Part shown: positions 1-10,148 of the stretch, one piece after another
Layout: every line of letters starts with the position of its first letter
How positions within the stretch are numbered: position 1 is the first letter of the stretch
NCBI RefSeq assembly: GCF_019443425.1
Contig: NZ_CP080382.1
Span: forward strand, 558,001-622,000
DNA length: 64,000 nucleotides
Reading direction: 5' to 3'
DNA from: Arthrobacter sp. PAMC25284
GTDB lineage: Bacteria; Actinomycetota; Actinomycetes; Actinomycetales; Micrococcaceae
Notes under the pieces: model-generated
Seen by the model: the letters and a program-made list of their open reading frames with translations, nothing else
What the model was told of the DNA's origin: nothing
The model's database searches: none
Translations under genes and position numbers: made by a program

Positions 1-519
<519 letters not shown>

Positions 520-558
520 TTATCAGTCGTCCGCTTTTTTGTCCTAGTGTCTACTCCT

Positions 559-1344
559 ATGAGTGATGTTCTTGAATTGGCCGCCGTCAGCGTTGTACGT
601 GGGGCAAAAACCCTGTTGGACAAGGTCGACTGGCAGGTCAACGAAGGCGAACGCTGGGTAATCCTGGGCCCCAACGGCGCCGGCAAGACCACTCTGCTGC
701 AGGTCGCCGCCGCCCGGCTCCACCCCACATCCGGTATGGCCGGAATCCTCGAGGAAGTCATCGGCGCCGTCGACGTCTTTGAACTCAGGCCGCGGATCGG
801 GCTGTCCTCCGCCGCCCTCGCCAACCAGATTCCCGAAGATGAGAAGGTCCTCAACGTCGTGGTCACCGCCGCCTACGGGGTCACGGGCCGCTGGCGGGAA
901 GGCTACGAGAAAGCCGACGAGCGCCGCGCCTTCGGCCTGTTGAACGAGTGGGGGATGGGTCCGCTGCTCAACCGGCCGTTCGCCTCGCTCTCGGAAGGCG
1001 AACGCAAACGGGTGCAGATTGCCCGTGCCCTCATGACGGACCCGGAACTGCTGCTCCTCGATGAGCCCGGCGCCGGACTCGACCTCGCCGGCCGCGAGGA
1101 CCTGGTCCGGCGGCTGAGCGAACTGGCCCGCGACGAGTCCGCACCGGCGATCGTCCTCGTCACCCACCACCTCGAAGAAGTCCCGCCAGGCTTCACCCAC
1201 GCCATGCTGATGCGCGACGGCGGCGTGGTGGCCGCCGGCCCGCTCACCGAGGTCCTCACCGCCGAAAACCTGAGCGAGACCTTCGGCCTGCCGCTCGCTG
1301 TCAGCGCCAACGCAGGCCGGTACACCGCCACCGCACGCCACTGA
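559..1344 (+). CDS. ABC transporter ATP-binding protein
   Basis: A 261-residue ATPase subunit that would power a membrane transporter or act as a stand-alone ABC protein. All nucleotide-binding motifs are visible: Walker A GPNGAGKT near residues 37-44, signature LSEGERKRVQIARAL, Walker B LLLLDEPGAGLD and the switch histidine in VTHHLEEV. The open frame extends upstream to 208, but homology-like sequence starts at the ATG at 559, where TAGTGT lies 8 nt upstream as a -10 box. No permease or binding protein is encoded next to it, so the substrate is unknown. The TauE-type permease starts 20 nt downstream and may be co-transcribed. It resembles soluble ABC ATPases commonly found beside serB in actinobacteria. 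Confidence 0.9.
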   Translation: MSDVLELAAVSVVRGAKTLLDKVDWQVNEGERWVILGPNGAGKTTLLQVAAARLHPTSGMAGILEEVIGAVDVFELRPRIGLSSAALANQIPEDEKVLNVVVTAAYGVTGRWREGYEKADERRAFGLLNEWGMGPLLNRPFASLSEGERKRVQIARALMTDPELLLLDEPGAGLDLAGREDLVRRLSELARDESAPAIVLVTHHLEEVPPGFTHAMLMRDGGVVAAGPLTEVLTAENLSETFGLPLAVSANAGRYTATARH

Positions 1345-1364
1345 CCAGGGGCTGCTGAGCGCGC

Positions 1365-2150
1365 GTGGAGTTCTTCAACAGCGTCATCATCTTCTTCGCC
1401 GGACTCTGGGCAGGCACCATCAACAGTGTTGTCGGCTCCGGCACACTCGTGACATTCCCGGTCCTGATTGCCCTCGGCTTCGCTCCAGTGACGGCGTCCA
1501 TCAGCAACGCCACAGGGCTTGTGGCCGGCAACGCTGCCGGCGCCTGGGGTTACCGGCGGGAGCTCGCAGGCCGCCGGAAGCAGCTGCTCCGGCTCCTTCC
1601 CGCGTCGCTGCTGGGCGGCATCACCGGCGCCTACCTGTTGCTGAACCTGCCTGAGAAGGTCTTTCACTACGCGGCGCCGGCGCTGATTGTCCTGGCACTC
1701 CTTCTGGTGGTCTTCCAGCCGCGGCTTCAGCGCTGGGTGAAGGACCGCGAGCAAAACCCTGAACACGCCCTCCGCGACCGCAGCCACGGCGCCCTGCTCA
1801 TCGTCCTGGTATACCTGGCCGGTGTCTACGGCGGTTATTTCGTCGCGGCCCAGGGAATCCTGCTGGTCGGCATTCTTGGGGTGTTTATGACGGGGACGAT
1901 GCAGAACGCCAACGCCATGAAGAACGTCCTCGTCCTCGGTGTGAACGTCGTGGCGGCTATCTCCTACCTGCTCTTTGCCTTCGACCGGATCGAATGGGGG
2001 GTCGTGGGGCTGATCGCCGTCAGTTCCCTGATCGGTGGAGGGGTCGGGTCCAAGGTGGGGCGCAGGCTTCACCCGGCCGTCCTCCGGGGCGTCATTTTCA
2101 CCCTCGGCCTTGTCGCCCTGGGATTCCTGATCGCCAACCTGCTGAAATGA
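1365..2150 (+). CDS. TauE/SafE family sulfite or anion exporter
   Basis: A 261-residue polytopic membrane protein with about eight hydrophobic segments. The N-terminal repeat contains GTINSVVGSGTLVTFPVL, the glycine-rich signature of TauE/SafE (formerly DUF81) proteins, and a second repeat begins near YGGYFVAAQGILLVG. Family members export sulfite, sulfoacetate or related organic sulfur anions, but the substrate cannot be read from sequence. The start is a GTG at 1365, 20 nt after the ABC ATPase stop, and 7 nt separate its stop from the next gene, so the three genes probably form one transcript. The ABC ATPase is unlikely to energise it, since TauE proteins work as secondary transporters. Confidence 0.85.
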   Translation: MEFFNSVIIFFAGLWAGTINSVVGSGTLVTFPVLIALGFAPVTASISNATGLVAGNAAGAWGYRRELAGRRKQLLRLLPASLLGGITGAYLLLNLPEKVFHYAAPALIVLALLLVVFQPRLQRWVKDREQNPEHALRDRSHGALLIVLVYLAGVYGGYFVAAQGILLVGILGVFMTGTMQNANAMKNVLVLGVNVVAAISYLLFAFDRIEWGVVGLIAVSSLIGGGVGSKVGRRLHPAVLRGVIFTLGLVALGFLIANLLK

Positions 2151-2157
2151 ACGCGCC

Positions 2158-2967
2158 ATGACCTTCCACTATCTAGACTCCGCCAGTGATCCCCGGGTCG
2201 GTGACTACACCCGGCTCACGGACGTGCACCTGCGCAAGGTGCGGGAACCAGCTGAAGGCCTGTACATCGCCGAGTCCTCCCGGGTCCTGCGCCGTGCGCT
2301 GGCGGCTGGTCACCGGCCCAGGTCCTTCTTCCTGGCGGAAAAGTGGATCGAGGACCTCACCGACATCTTCGCCCTGTACCCGGAGGTGCCCGCCTTCATC
2401 GGTTCCGCCGCGCTGCTGGAAGAGATCACCGGATTCCACCTGCACCGGGGTGCGATGGCTGCCATGCACCGGCCGGCGCCTGTGCCGCTGGACGATCTGC
2501 TGGCCGGCGCCCGGCGGGTCGCCGTGCTCGAGGACATCGTGGACCACACGAACGTCGGTGCGATCTTCCGCTCCGCGGCCGCGCTCGACGTCGACGCGGT
2601 CCTCGTCTCGCCGCGCTGCGGCGACCCCCTGTACCGGCGCAGCGTCCGGGTGAGCATGGGGACCGTGTTTCAGGTGCCGTGGGCGCGGCTCGAGGACTGG
2701 CAGGGCGGCCTCGCCGAACTCCGCCGGCACGGTTTCACCGTGGCGGCCATGGAGCTCACGGACGACGCCGTCACCCTCGACGACCTGGCCGCGCGCCGGC
2801 CCGAAAGGCTCGCCCTGGTGCTGGGCACGGAAGGGGCAGGGATGAGCGCGGAGACTCTCGCCGCCGTCGACCTGGCGGTCAAAATCCCGATGCGTGCCGG
2901 GGTTGATTCGCTCAACGTCGCGGCAGCATCTGCCGTGGCGTTCTGGGAGTTGCGGCCGAGGGGCTGA
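2158..2967 (+). CDS. TrmH/SpoU family RNA 2'-O-methyltransferase
   Basis: A 269-residue SPOUT methyltransferase that would transfer a methyl group from SAM to a ribose 2'-OH in rRNA or tRNA. All three SPOUT motifs are present: motif 1 HTNVGAIFRSAAALDVDAV with the conserved Asn and Arg, motif 2 ALVLGTEGAGMS and motif 3 IPMRAGVDSLNVAAASAVA, which form the deep trefoil knot for SAM. The N-terminal 110 residues look like the substrate-binding domain seen in larger TrmH paralogues. It starts 7 nt after the TauE stop codon and probably belongs to that operon. The target nucleotide is not predictable. It is distinct from RlmB and TrmH proper because of the long N-terminal domain. Confidence 0.88.
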   Translation: MTFHYLDSASDPRVGDYTRLTDVHLRKVREPAEGLYIAESSRVLRRALAAGHRPRSFFLAEKWIEDLTDIFALYPEVPAFIGSAALLEEITGFHLHRGAMAAMHRPAPVPLDDLLAGARRVAVLEDIVDHTNVGAIFRSAAALDVDAVLVSPRCGDPLYRRSVRVSMGTVFQVPWARLEDWQGGLAELRRHGFTVAAMELTDDAVTLDDLAARRPERLALVLGTEGAGMSAETLAAVDLAVKIPMRAGVDSLNVAAASAVAFWELRPRG

Positions 2968-3006
2968 CGGCAGCCGCCGGTGGCATGCCAAGCGGTATCA
3001 CAAGCT

Positions 3007-3021
3007 GTCAACAGAGTTGAC
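3007..3021. promoter_or_regulatory. Short palindrome upstream of rpmE2
   Basis: GTCAACAGAGTTGAC is a perfect 6-bp inverted repeat around AGA. Its right arm contains TTGAC, which could also serve as a -35 element for the rpmE2 promoter. An operator for a repressor is possible. It does not match the actinobacterial Zur box (TGAAAATnATTTTCA type) that controls zinc-free ribosomal proteins in Streptomyces and mycobacteria. Confidence 0.35.
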
Positions 3022-3126
3022 GCTTTTCCGCTATGCTTGATTGCTGGCTGTGCGGTGCTTTCCGTCAGCCATCCCATTCATACCTGGCAACTGGCAAAAT
3101 CCAGTTGTGCGAACAAAGGCCCAATT

Positions 3127-3384
3127 ATGAAGTCTGATATCCACCCGAAGTACGAAGCTGTTGTTTTCAACGACCTGGCTTCCGGCGTTCAGTTCCTGAC
3201 CAAGTCCACCGTGTCTTCCAAGAAGACCATCGAGTGGGAAGACGGAAACACCTACCCGGTCATCGACGTCGAAATCTCCTCCGAGTCCCACCCGTTCTAC
3301 ACGGGCAAGCAGCGCATCATGGACTCCGCAGGCCGCGTCGAGCGCTTCAACGCTCGCTTCAAGGGCTTCGGCGGCAAGAAGTAA
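3127..3384 (+). CDS. rpmE2: Ribosomal protein L31 type B (zinc-independent)
   Basis: An 85-residue large-subunit ribosomal protein. The sequence [14 protein letters not shown], the [11 protein letters not shown] segment and the end [20 protein letters not shown] are diagnostic of type B L31. It lacks the CxxC pairs that bind zinc in type A L31, so it needs no zinc. The start at 3127 is fixed by family alignment, although the frame is open further upstream. A strong hairpin terminator begins 25 nt after the stop, so the gene looks monocistronic. In other actinobacteria the type B paralogue is induced by zinc starvation. No recognisable Zur box is seen here, so constitutive use as the main L31 is equally possible. 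Confidence 0.97.
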   Translation: MKSDIHPKYEAVVFNDLASGVQFLTKSTVSSKKTIEWEDGNTYPVIDVEISSESHPFYTGKQRIMDSAGRVERFNARFKGFGGKK

Positions 3385-3408
3385 TACTTCTCCCCAAGGT
3401 CTGTTTGG

Positions 3409-3440
3409 AAAAGCCCGCACCGGCGACGGTGCGGGCTTTT
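3409..3440 (+). terminator. Rho-independent terminator of rpmE2
   Basis: A perfect 13-bp stem, AAAAGCCCGCACC pairing with GGTGCGGGCTTTT, with a 6-nt loop. It ends in a T run and sits directly after rpmE2, upstream of the co-directional lipoate ligase gene. Confidence 0.93.
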
Positions 3441-3492
3441 CGCGTTCCGCCTCCGGCCCGGCAGCAGAACCGGGCGTGGCAGGATTGGGGAC

Positions 3493-4590
3493 ATGACAAG
3501 CTTCCCTCTGTATCCCGGTGCCGGCATCGAGGCCGGCCGTCACCACGGGGAATATAAGGTTCCCGGCGGCAAACTGGTCGTAGCCGACGTCTGCGTCGAG
3601 GATGGCGTCCTGGTCGATGTCTCGCTCAGTGGAGATTTCTTCCTGGAACCGGACGAGGCGCTGCTGGAGATCAACAGGGCACTGACCGGGCTGCCGGCGG
3701 ATTCCGGCGCCGCCGAGCTGGCCGCTGCGGTCACAGCGGCCCTGCCGTCCGGCTCCGTCCTGTTCGGTTTCTCCGCCGACGCCGTCGCGGTTGCCGTCCG
3801 CCGCGCCCTCGCGAAGGCCACCGGCTGGTCCGACCACCACTGGAACATCATCGGTCCCACCGTTCTGCCCACCCACCTCAACGTTGCCCTGGACGAGGTC
3901 CTGACCGAGGAGGTTGGCGCCGGACGGCGTAATCCCACCCTGCGGTTCTGGGACTGGGAAGAGCCATCCGTGGTGATCGGCAGCTTCCAATCCGTCCGCA
4001 ACGAACTCCACCCCGAAGGCGTCGCACGGCACGGAATCAGCGTGGTGCGCCGGATCAGCGGCGGGGGAGCGATGTTTATGGAGGCCGGCAACTGCATCAC
4101 GTACTCGCTGTACCTTCCGCAGACCCTCGTGGACGGCATCAGCTTCGCCGATTCCTACGGCTTCCTGGACGCCTGGGTGATGGCGGCGCTGGAACGGCTG
4201 GGCATTAGCGCCTTCTACGTCCCGTTGAACGACATCGCCACGGACCAGGGCAAGATTGGCGGCGCAGCGCAGAAACGGCTCGCGAACGGCGGCATGCTGC
4301 ACCACGTCACCATGAGCTACGACATGGACGCCGACAAGATGCTTGAGGTCCTGCGGATCGGCAAGGAGAAACTGTCGGACAAAGGCACAAGGAGCGCCAA
4401 GAAACGGGTGGACCCGCTCCGCCGCCAGACCGGCATGGCGCGCGGGGAGATCGTGGCCGCGATGATCGAGGTCTTCACGGACCGCTACGACGCCACGTCC
4501 TCAGAACTGACCGGCGCCGAACTGGCGGAAGCCCGGCGCCGCGTCGAGGCAAAATTCGGCACGGACGAATGGCTGCACCGGGTGCCGTAG
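3493..4590 (+). CDS. Lipoate-protein ligase family protein with N-terminal accessory domain
   Basis: A 365-residue protein that should attach lipoate or another short acyl group to the lysine of dehydrogenase E2 or GcvH domains. Residues from about 125 form the biotin/lipoate ligase fold, with the adenylate-binding motif VVRRISGGGAMF and the downstream GKIGGAAQKRLANGGMLHH containing the catalytic lysine. The first 110 residues (GKLVVADVCVEDGVLVDVSLSGDFFLEP...) resemble the small accessory domain that follows the catalytic domain in E. coli LplA and is a separate protein, LplB, in Thermoplasma. Here it comes first, giving a reversed domain order. The gene stands alone and converges on pepN. 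It might instead be an octanoyl or other acyl transferase of the same fold, but the lysine and glycine-rich loop favour ligase-type chemistry. Confidence 0.85.
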   Translation: MTSFPLYPGAGIEAGRHHGEYKVPGGKLVVADVCVEDGVLVDVSLSGDFFLEPDEALLEINRALTGLPADSGAAELAAAVTAALPSGSVLFGFSADAVAVAVRRALAKATGWSDHHWNIIGPTVLPTHLNVALDEVLTEEVGAGRRNPTLRFWDWEEPSVVIGSFQSVRNELHPEGVARHGISVVRRISGGGAMFMEAGNCITYSLYLPQTLVDGISFADSYGFLDAWVMAALERLGISAFYVPLNDIATDQGKIGGAAQKRLANGGMLHHVTMSYDMDADKMLEVLRIGKEKLSDKGTRSAKKRVDPLRRQTGMARGEIVAAMIEVFTDRYDATSSELTGAELAEARRRVEAKFGTDEWLHRVP

Positions 4591-4656
4591 CCGCCCGGAC
4601 CGAAAACCGCCGGTAAGCCCGTCCGTGCTGCCGGCGGCCGGTCCCGGTGGACTGGG

Positions 4657-7312
4657 CTAGACCGGGGAAACTTCCACCGCGGCTGTCCGGGCTGCAAACT
4701 GGGCGCTCAGTGCCCGATGCAGGTGGCTCCGCTGTTCGATGATGATGCGCCGCAGAGCCCGCGGCGAGCCGGGGTGGTCAGCAAGCCACTGATCCGTCCG
4801 CAGGATCACCGGGTGGGACGCCGGGGTCCCGCTGTGCCCGTCGGGTCCCCGCCCGTCCAGGTCCTGCCCCGCCGGATACAGGCCACGGACAATCCGGCTG
4901 GCGATCTCGATGCTGCGGCCCGTCCACACTTCTTCCAGGCTCTCGAAGTAGCGGTCGATGAAGTCAGCGAGCAATGCCGCCGGTCCGGTGTTGAAGCCGG
5001 CGATGGTGGCGCCCAGCAACTGGTTGGACAGCGTGGTGCCGTGGACCGCAGCCTGCCAGGCGGCTTCTTTGACGTCCGCCCCGGGGCGGGCTGTCATGGC
5101 CGTGGTGTGGCCGGACCGGCCGGCGGCCGTATTGTCCCGGAGCAACTCATCACTGAGCTGCGCGATGGACGCCTGGCCGTTGGCCGCGAGGGCGTGCCAG
5201 AAATTCCAGCGAAGCTCGGCGTCGACGGCGAGGCCTTCGGGCACGGTTGTGCCGGCCAGGATGCCGCGGATCAGGTCCAGCCGGCCCGCATCGTAGCGGC
5301 TGGTTGCGGCCAGGGTGCGGGGCCCAGGCCAGCTGCGGGTCTGAGCCCGGTGCGGCCGTGAGCAACCCGTCGGCGGCCAGCGAAAGGAAACTGCGCCGCA
5401 CGTCGGCCCGTTGCTCCCGTGGCGTGTAGCGTTCGATAGCGGTGGAGGCGTTGCCCAGCACGTTGAGCAGGACGCCGATGCCGGTCTCGGACGGGCCGAA
5501 GCGCCGGACCGCGTCGACGTACAGGGACGCGGGCGTCACGGCGTCGCGGGCGGAATCCCACAGGGCCGTCCAGCACAGGGCCCGGGCCATCGGGTCACTG
5601 ATGCGGTCCAGGGAGGCCCGGGCGGTAGCCTCGGAGTGCGCATCGAGCCGTACCTTGGCGTAGCTGAGGTCCTCATCGTTGACCAGCAAGAGCGCCGGCC
5701 GCGGCTTTCCGGCCAGGACCGCGAGTTCCGTCCGGGGGCCGGCGACATCGGTCTCGACGCTGTCGCTGCGGACCAGGGCACCGGCGTCGTCCAAGTTGTA
5801 GAAGCCGATCCGCAGCCGGTGCGGCCGCGGTTCCTGCCGGCCGGTGATCGGATCCTCGGCATCCTGGAAAACCGTTACGGCGCCCAGCACGCCGTCGCGC
5901 TCCGTGATCTCGCTGGTGAGGGTCGAGATGCCGGAGGTTTGGAGCCACTGGCGGGCCCATTCCCCAAGGTCGCGGCCGGATGCGGCGCTGAGCACGGCCA
6001 GGAGTTCGGTCAGCGTCGTGTTGCCGTAGGCATGGTCCTTGAAGTACTGGCGTGACCCTGCGATGAAGGCGTCGAAGCCCACGTAGGCGACGAGTTGCTT
6101 AAGCACGGAGGCACCCTTGGCGTAGGTTATTCCGTCGAAGTTCTGCTTGGCGGCCTCAAGGTCCGGGATGTCCGCGACGATCGGATGGGTCGTGGGAAGC
6201 TGGTCCTGGACGTAGGCCCAGGACTTGCGGTTGTTCGCGAAGTTCACCCATGCCGTGTCCCAATCCGTGGTCCGGTCGACCCCGAGAGTCCCCATGTAGT
6301 CCGCGAAGGACTCCTTGAGCCACAGGTCGTCCCACCACTGCATAGTGACGAGGTCACCGAACCACATGTGCGCCATTTCGTGCAGCAACGTGTTGGCGCG
6401 GGCCTGATACTGCGAATCGGCGGCTCGGGAAGTGAACACATAGCTCTCGGTGAAGGTCACGAGGCCCGGATTTTCCATCGCGCCCAGATTGTATTCCGGG
6501 ACAAAAGCCTGATCGTACTTGCCCCACGGATAGGGGAAATCGAAGAGCTCGTTAAAGAAGTCGAGGCCGTTCCTGGTGAGCGTGAAAAGCTCCCCGGTGT
6601 CGAAGGACGGTGCCATGGATGCGCGGCAGTACAGGGCAAGCGGCACCTCGAGGGCCGTCCCGTCGGCGCGGGTTCCGGTCCAGGAGTCTTCGGCCTTGAA
6701 ATACGGGCCGGCCAGCACGGAGGTGATGTAAGTGGACACCGGCCGGGTGGGCACGAAATCCCAGCGGCTCGCGGCGGGGTCGGCGGTCAGGACCGTGCGA
6801 TCCGATGCGGCGCCGTTGGAGGCCACGTGCCAGTCCGCGGGGGCGATGACGTGGAAGGTGAATTCGGCCTTGAGGTCCGGCTGTTCGAAGTTCGCGAAAA
6901 CCCGGCGCGCGTCGGCGGGCTCGTACTGCGTGTAGAGGTAGCACTGCCCGTCGGCCGGGTCGAAGAAACGGTGCATCCCCTCGCCGGAGGTGCTGTACAG
7001 GGCGGTGCCGGTGACGGTCACCTGGTTCTCGGCCTGCAGGTTCTCGAGCCGGATCCGGGCGCCGTCCACGACGTCGGCGACGGCGAGGCCCTTGCCGTTC
7101 AAGAAGACGCTGTGCACCTCGCCGCTGATGAAGTCCAGGAACGTCGAGGACCCGGGCTCGTTCGCCGAGAAGGTGATGACGCTGCGGCTTGTGTAGCCGG
7201 CAACGTTCGGGTCCGCTGCCAGCCGTACGTCCAGGGAGACGTCATAGCTGTGCGTGGTGATCAGGGCTGAGCGGACTGCCGCTTCATCGCGGCGCAGGTT
7301 CTGGTTCGACAC
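4657..7312 (-). pseudogene. pepN: Aminopeptidase N (M1 metallopeptidase), one frameshift
   Basis: A zinc aminopeptidase that removes N-terminal residues from peptides in the cytosol. The reading starts at GTG 7312 (MSNQNLRRDEAAVRS). It shows the exopeptidase motif NLGAMENPGL and zinc motif HEMAH near residue 310, with the third ligand in WLKESFADY 18 residues later. In the C-terminal helical domain the frame breaks at GGGG (5319-5322; CCCC on the coding strand, within GGGCCCC). Removing one C restores LAWARTLAATSRYDAGRLDL and joins the second frame, which runs to the stop at 4657 with normal PepN-like sequence (LRWNFWHALAANGQASIAQL). All catalytic residues lie before the break. The lesion is probably a sequencing error, since the downstream part shows no decay. 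Confidence 0.9.
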
Positions 7313-7385
7313 CCTGCAATCTAATCACGCTGTGCGGGTGCAGCCGGCTGGACGGAGATTCAGGCGCAGCCCCGACGACGGCAAC

Positions 7386-8411
7386 TCAACCCTGGTTGAA
7401 CATCAGCCTGGCGGCTGCCAGGCCGAGTACGGCAATCAGCAGCCAGGACGCCAGAGCGGCGAGCAGGGCACGGGAACCGGTGTGCAGGAGCTGCCGCACC
7501 CGGACGGCGGAGCCGAGTCCGAAGAGTGCCATGCCCAGGAGGATGTCCTGCAGGACGGCGGCGGCGTCCAGCGCCTCGGGGGAGAGCCAGCCGGTGGTGC
7601 GCAGGGCCGCCAGAGCCACGAAGCCGAGAATAAAGAGGGGAATGATCGGTGGCCGGGATCCGTCCGCGCCGGCCCCCATCCGGTGGTGGATACCGGCGAC
7701 GGCGACGATGGGTGCCAGCAGGATCACGCGGGCCAGTTTAACGACCACGCCGATCGCAAGGGCAGAAGCCCCGGCCGTCTGGGCGGTGGCCACCACCTGC
7801 CCGACGTCGTGCACCGAGGCGCCGGCCCAGGCGCCAAAGACTTTCGGTCCCAGGCCCAGCGGCTGGATGAGCAACGGCAGCACCCCAATGGCCAGGGTGC
7901 CGCACAGAGTCACCAGGGCCACGGGGAGCACGGTATCCACATGCCTGATCCGGCGCACGGCGGCCATCGCCCCGATGGCGGATGCCCCGCAGATCGCGAA
8001 GCCCGTAGCGACGAGCAACGACACGGTGGGCGGAAGCCGGAAGAGCCGGCTGATGCCATACGTGCCGGCGAACGCGGCCGCCACGACGCCCGCGATCAGC
8101 AGCAGGGCCACCCAGCCGAGACCCAGCACGTCCGCCAGGCTCACTTTAAGGCCGAGCACCACGATCCCGGCCCGCATCAAGTGCTTGCCGGCGAAATCGA
8201 GGCCGGGACGTCCGGCCCCCGCCGTCCAGACAGCGGCGCCCGGAAGATTGGCTGCGAGCAGTCCCAGCATCACGGCGACCGTCATCGCCGGCAGCGTGGG
8301 CACCAGCATGTGCACAGCCAAAGCGAGTCCGACGGCGGCCGCAGCACCCAGCAGGCCGGGGGCGAGGGGACGCGCCCGGGCGCCCATCTGATGCAGAGGT
8401 GATGCTTTCAC
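7386..8411 (-). CDS. YeiH family (UPF0324) putative sulfate exporter
   Basis: A 341-residue inner-membrane protein with about ten hydrophobic helices. Segments such as HLMRAGIVVLGLKVSLADVL, LVATGFAICGASAIGAMAAV and GAWAGASVHDVGQVVATA are characteristic of the YeiH/UPF0324 family, which is annotated as a putative sulfate or sulfonate exporter. Its function has not been firmly shown in any organism. The open frame reaches 8531. The GTG at 8411 is preferred because it has a purine-rich TGGGGG just upstream, and ATG 8429 is an alternative. It is transcribed away from the ATP-grasp operon, leaving a shared 140-nt promoter region. No transcriptional link with pepN is evident. Confidence 0.85.
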   Translation of the reverse strand: MKASPLHQMGARARPLAPGLLGAAAAVGLALAVHMLVPTLPAMTVAVMLGLLAANLPGAAVWTAGAGRPGLDFAGKHLMRAGIVVLGLKVSLADVLGLGWVALLLIAGVVAAAFAGTYGISRLFRLPPTVSLLVATGFAICGASAIGAMAAVRRIRHVDTVLPVALVTLCGTLAIGVLPLLIQPLGLGPKVFGAWAGASVHDVGQVVATAQTAGASALAIGVVVKLARVILLAPIVAVAGIHHRMGAGADGSRPPIIPLFILGFVALAALRTTGWLSPEALDAAAVLQDILLGMALFGLGSAVRVRQLLHTGSRALLAALASWLLIAVLGLAAARLMFNQG

Positions 8412-8552
8412 GCCCCCACTTTGCCGCATCAGCGCCAAAACCGGGAATTGCCCTGCTTTCAGCGGCGCGTGACGGTATCCCTGTGCGTCCAGGCCGCCCC
8501 GGCAGAGGGTCAGGAAATGCTTTAGCAACAAAAAGGTGATTGGCTAAGGTCT

Positions 8553-10148
8553 ATGTCAGATCTTTTCCAGGATTACTCCGAGGCCGCCACCCGCAGCGGC
8601 GCCTACGACGAGATGTTCACCCCGGACCAGCAGGCGCGAAAATCGTACGGGCAGGTGTCCGGGGCGCTCAGTGAACTCTCGCTCGCCGACGTCACCGCCC
8701 GCGCCGATTCCATGGCCCGGACCTTCCTGGACCGGGGCGTCACCTTCGACTTCGCCGGGGAGGAACGGCCCTTCCCGCTGGACATCGTTCCCCGGGTAAT
8801 ACCGGCCCACGAATGGGCGGTCCTGGAACGCGGGGTTGCGCAGCGGGTCCGTGCCCTGGAAGCGTTCCTGAATGACGTCTACGGCAAAATGTCGGTGGTT
8901 TCCGATGGAGTCATCCCGCGCCAGCTCGTTACGACGAGCGCTCATTTCCACCGCCAGGTGCAGGGTTTCGAACCTGCGGGCGGCGTCCGGGTGCACATCT
9001 CCGGCATCGACGTGGTCCGTGATGCCGCGGGCACGTTCCGTGTCCTGGAGGACAACGTCCGGGTTCCCTCCGGGGTCAGCTATGTGCTGGAGAACCGCCG
9101 GGCCATGGCCAAGGGCCTGCCGGAAGCGTTCGGCCAGCAGCTGATCCGCCCGGTGGAGGAGTACCCCCGGCGGCTGCTGTCCGCGCTGCGCAAGACGGCA
9201 CCGTCCGGTGTCGACGACCCGACCGTCGTCGTCCTCACCCCCGGTGTCTTCAACAGCGCCTACTTCGAGCACACCCTGCTCGCCGGCCTGATGGGCGTGG
9301 AGCTTGTGGAGGGCCGCGACCTCATCTGCCGCGGCAACCGCGTCTACATGCGGACCACCGCCGGTGAGCAGCGGGTCGACGTGATTTACAAGCGGATCGA
9401 CGATGAATTCCTGGACCCGCTGCAGTTCCGGGCCGATTCCATGCTCGGCTGCCCGGGTCTGGTCAACGCCGCCCGCGCCGGCGGCGTCACCATTGCCAAC
9501 GCCGTCGGCAACGGAGTGGCCGACGACAAACTCGTCTACAGCTACGTACCGGACCTGATCCGGTACTACCTGGGCGAACACCCCATCATCGCCAACGTGG
9601 ACACCTTCCGGCTGGAAGAAAAAGAAGCCCGCGAACACGTCCTGGACCGTCTCGACGAGCTCGTGGTGAAGCCGGTCGACGGGTCGGGCGGCAAGGGGCT
9701 CGTCATTGGCCCGGACGCATCCAAAGATGAACTGGAAGCGCTCCGCAAGCGCATCATCGCCGATCCCCGCGGCTGGATTGCCCAGCCCGTCCTGCAGCTC
9801 TCCACCGTTCCTACCCTGAGCGGCGACAGGTTTGGTCCCCGGCACGTGGACCTGCGGCCGTTCGCCGTGAACGACGGCGACGACGTCTGGGTCCTGCCCG
9901 GCGGGCTGACCCGGGTCGCCCTCAAGGAGGGCTCCCTGATCGTGAACTCCAGTCAGGGCGGCGGCTCCAAGGACACCTGGGTTCTGGCGGATTCGCCGCA
10001 AGTCCCGGTCGAAACCCTGCCACGGCAGCCTATTGCGGTCCGCGAACGCGTCTCCGTCTGGCCCGTGGAGAGCAACTGGCGGGACCGCCAGGCAGAGCAG
10101 CAGCAGCAGCAAATTTCTGACGCGCCGGAGGTAACCGAGAATGCTTAG
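8553..10148 (+). CDS. Circularly permuted ATP-grasp type 2 protein
   Basis: A 531-residue protein of the family once split as DUF404/DUF407 (COG2308). It has an ATP-grasp fold with permuted order, predicted to form an amide or peptide bond by an acyl-phosphate route. Visible hallmarks are VRVLEDNVRVPSGVSYVLENR in the first half and the lysine and glycine-rich segment LVVKPVDGSGGKGLVIGPDA that should bind ATP. The protein ends in a glutamine-rich tail (EQQQQQ). The next gene overlaps its stop by 8 bp, so the three genes here are translationally coupled. Iyer, Aravind and colleagues proposed that such operons make or modify a peptide. No substrate is known. The start follows a TAAGG purine stretch. 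Confidence 0.9.
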   Translation: MSDLFQDYSEAATRSGAYDEMFTPDQQARKSYGQVSGALSELSLADVTARADSMARTFLDRGVTFDFAGEERPFPLDIVPRVIPAHEWAVLERGVAQRVRALEAFLNDVYGKMSVVSDGVIPRQLVTTSAHFHRQVQGFEPAGGVRVHISGIDVVRDAAGTFRVLEDNVRVPSGVSYVLENRRAMAKGLPEAFGQQLIRPVEEYPRRLLSALRKTAPSGVDDPTVVVLTPGVFNSAYFEHTLLAGLMGVELVEGRDLICRGNRVYMRTTAGEQRVDVIYKRIDDEFLDPLQFRADSMLGCPGLVNAARAGGVTIANAVGNGVADDKLVYSYVPDLIRYYLGEHPIIANVDTFRLEEKEAREHVLDRLDELVVKPVDGSGGKGLVIGPDASKDELEALRKRIIADPRGWIAQPVLQLSTVPTLSGDRFGPRHVDLRPFAVNDGDDVWVLPGGLTRVALKEGSLIVNSSQGGGSKDTWVLADSPQVPVETLPRQPIAVRERVSVWPVESNWRDRQAEQQQQQISDAPEVTENA

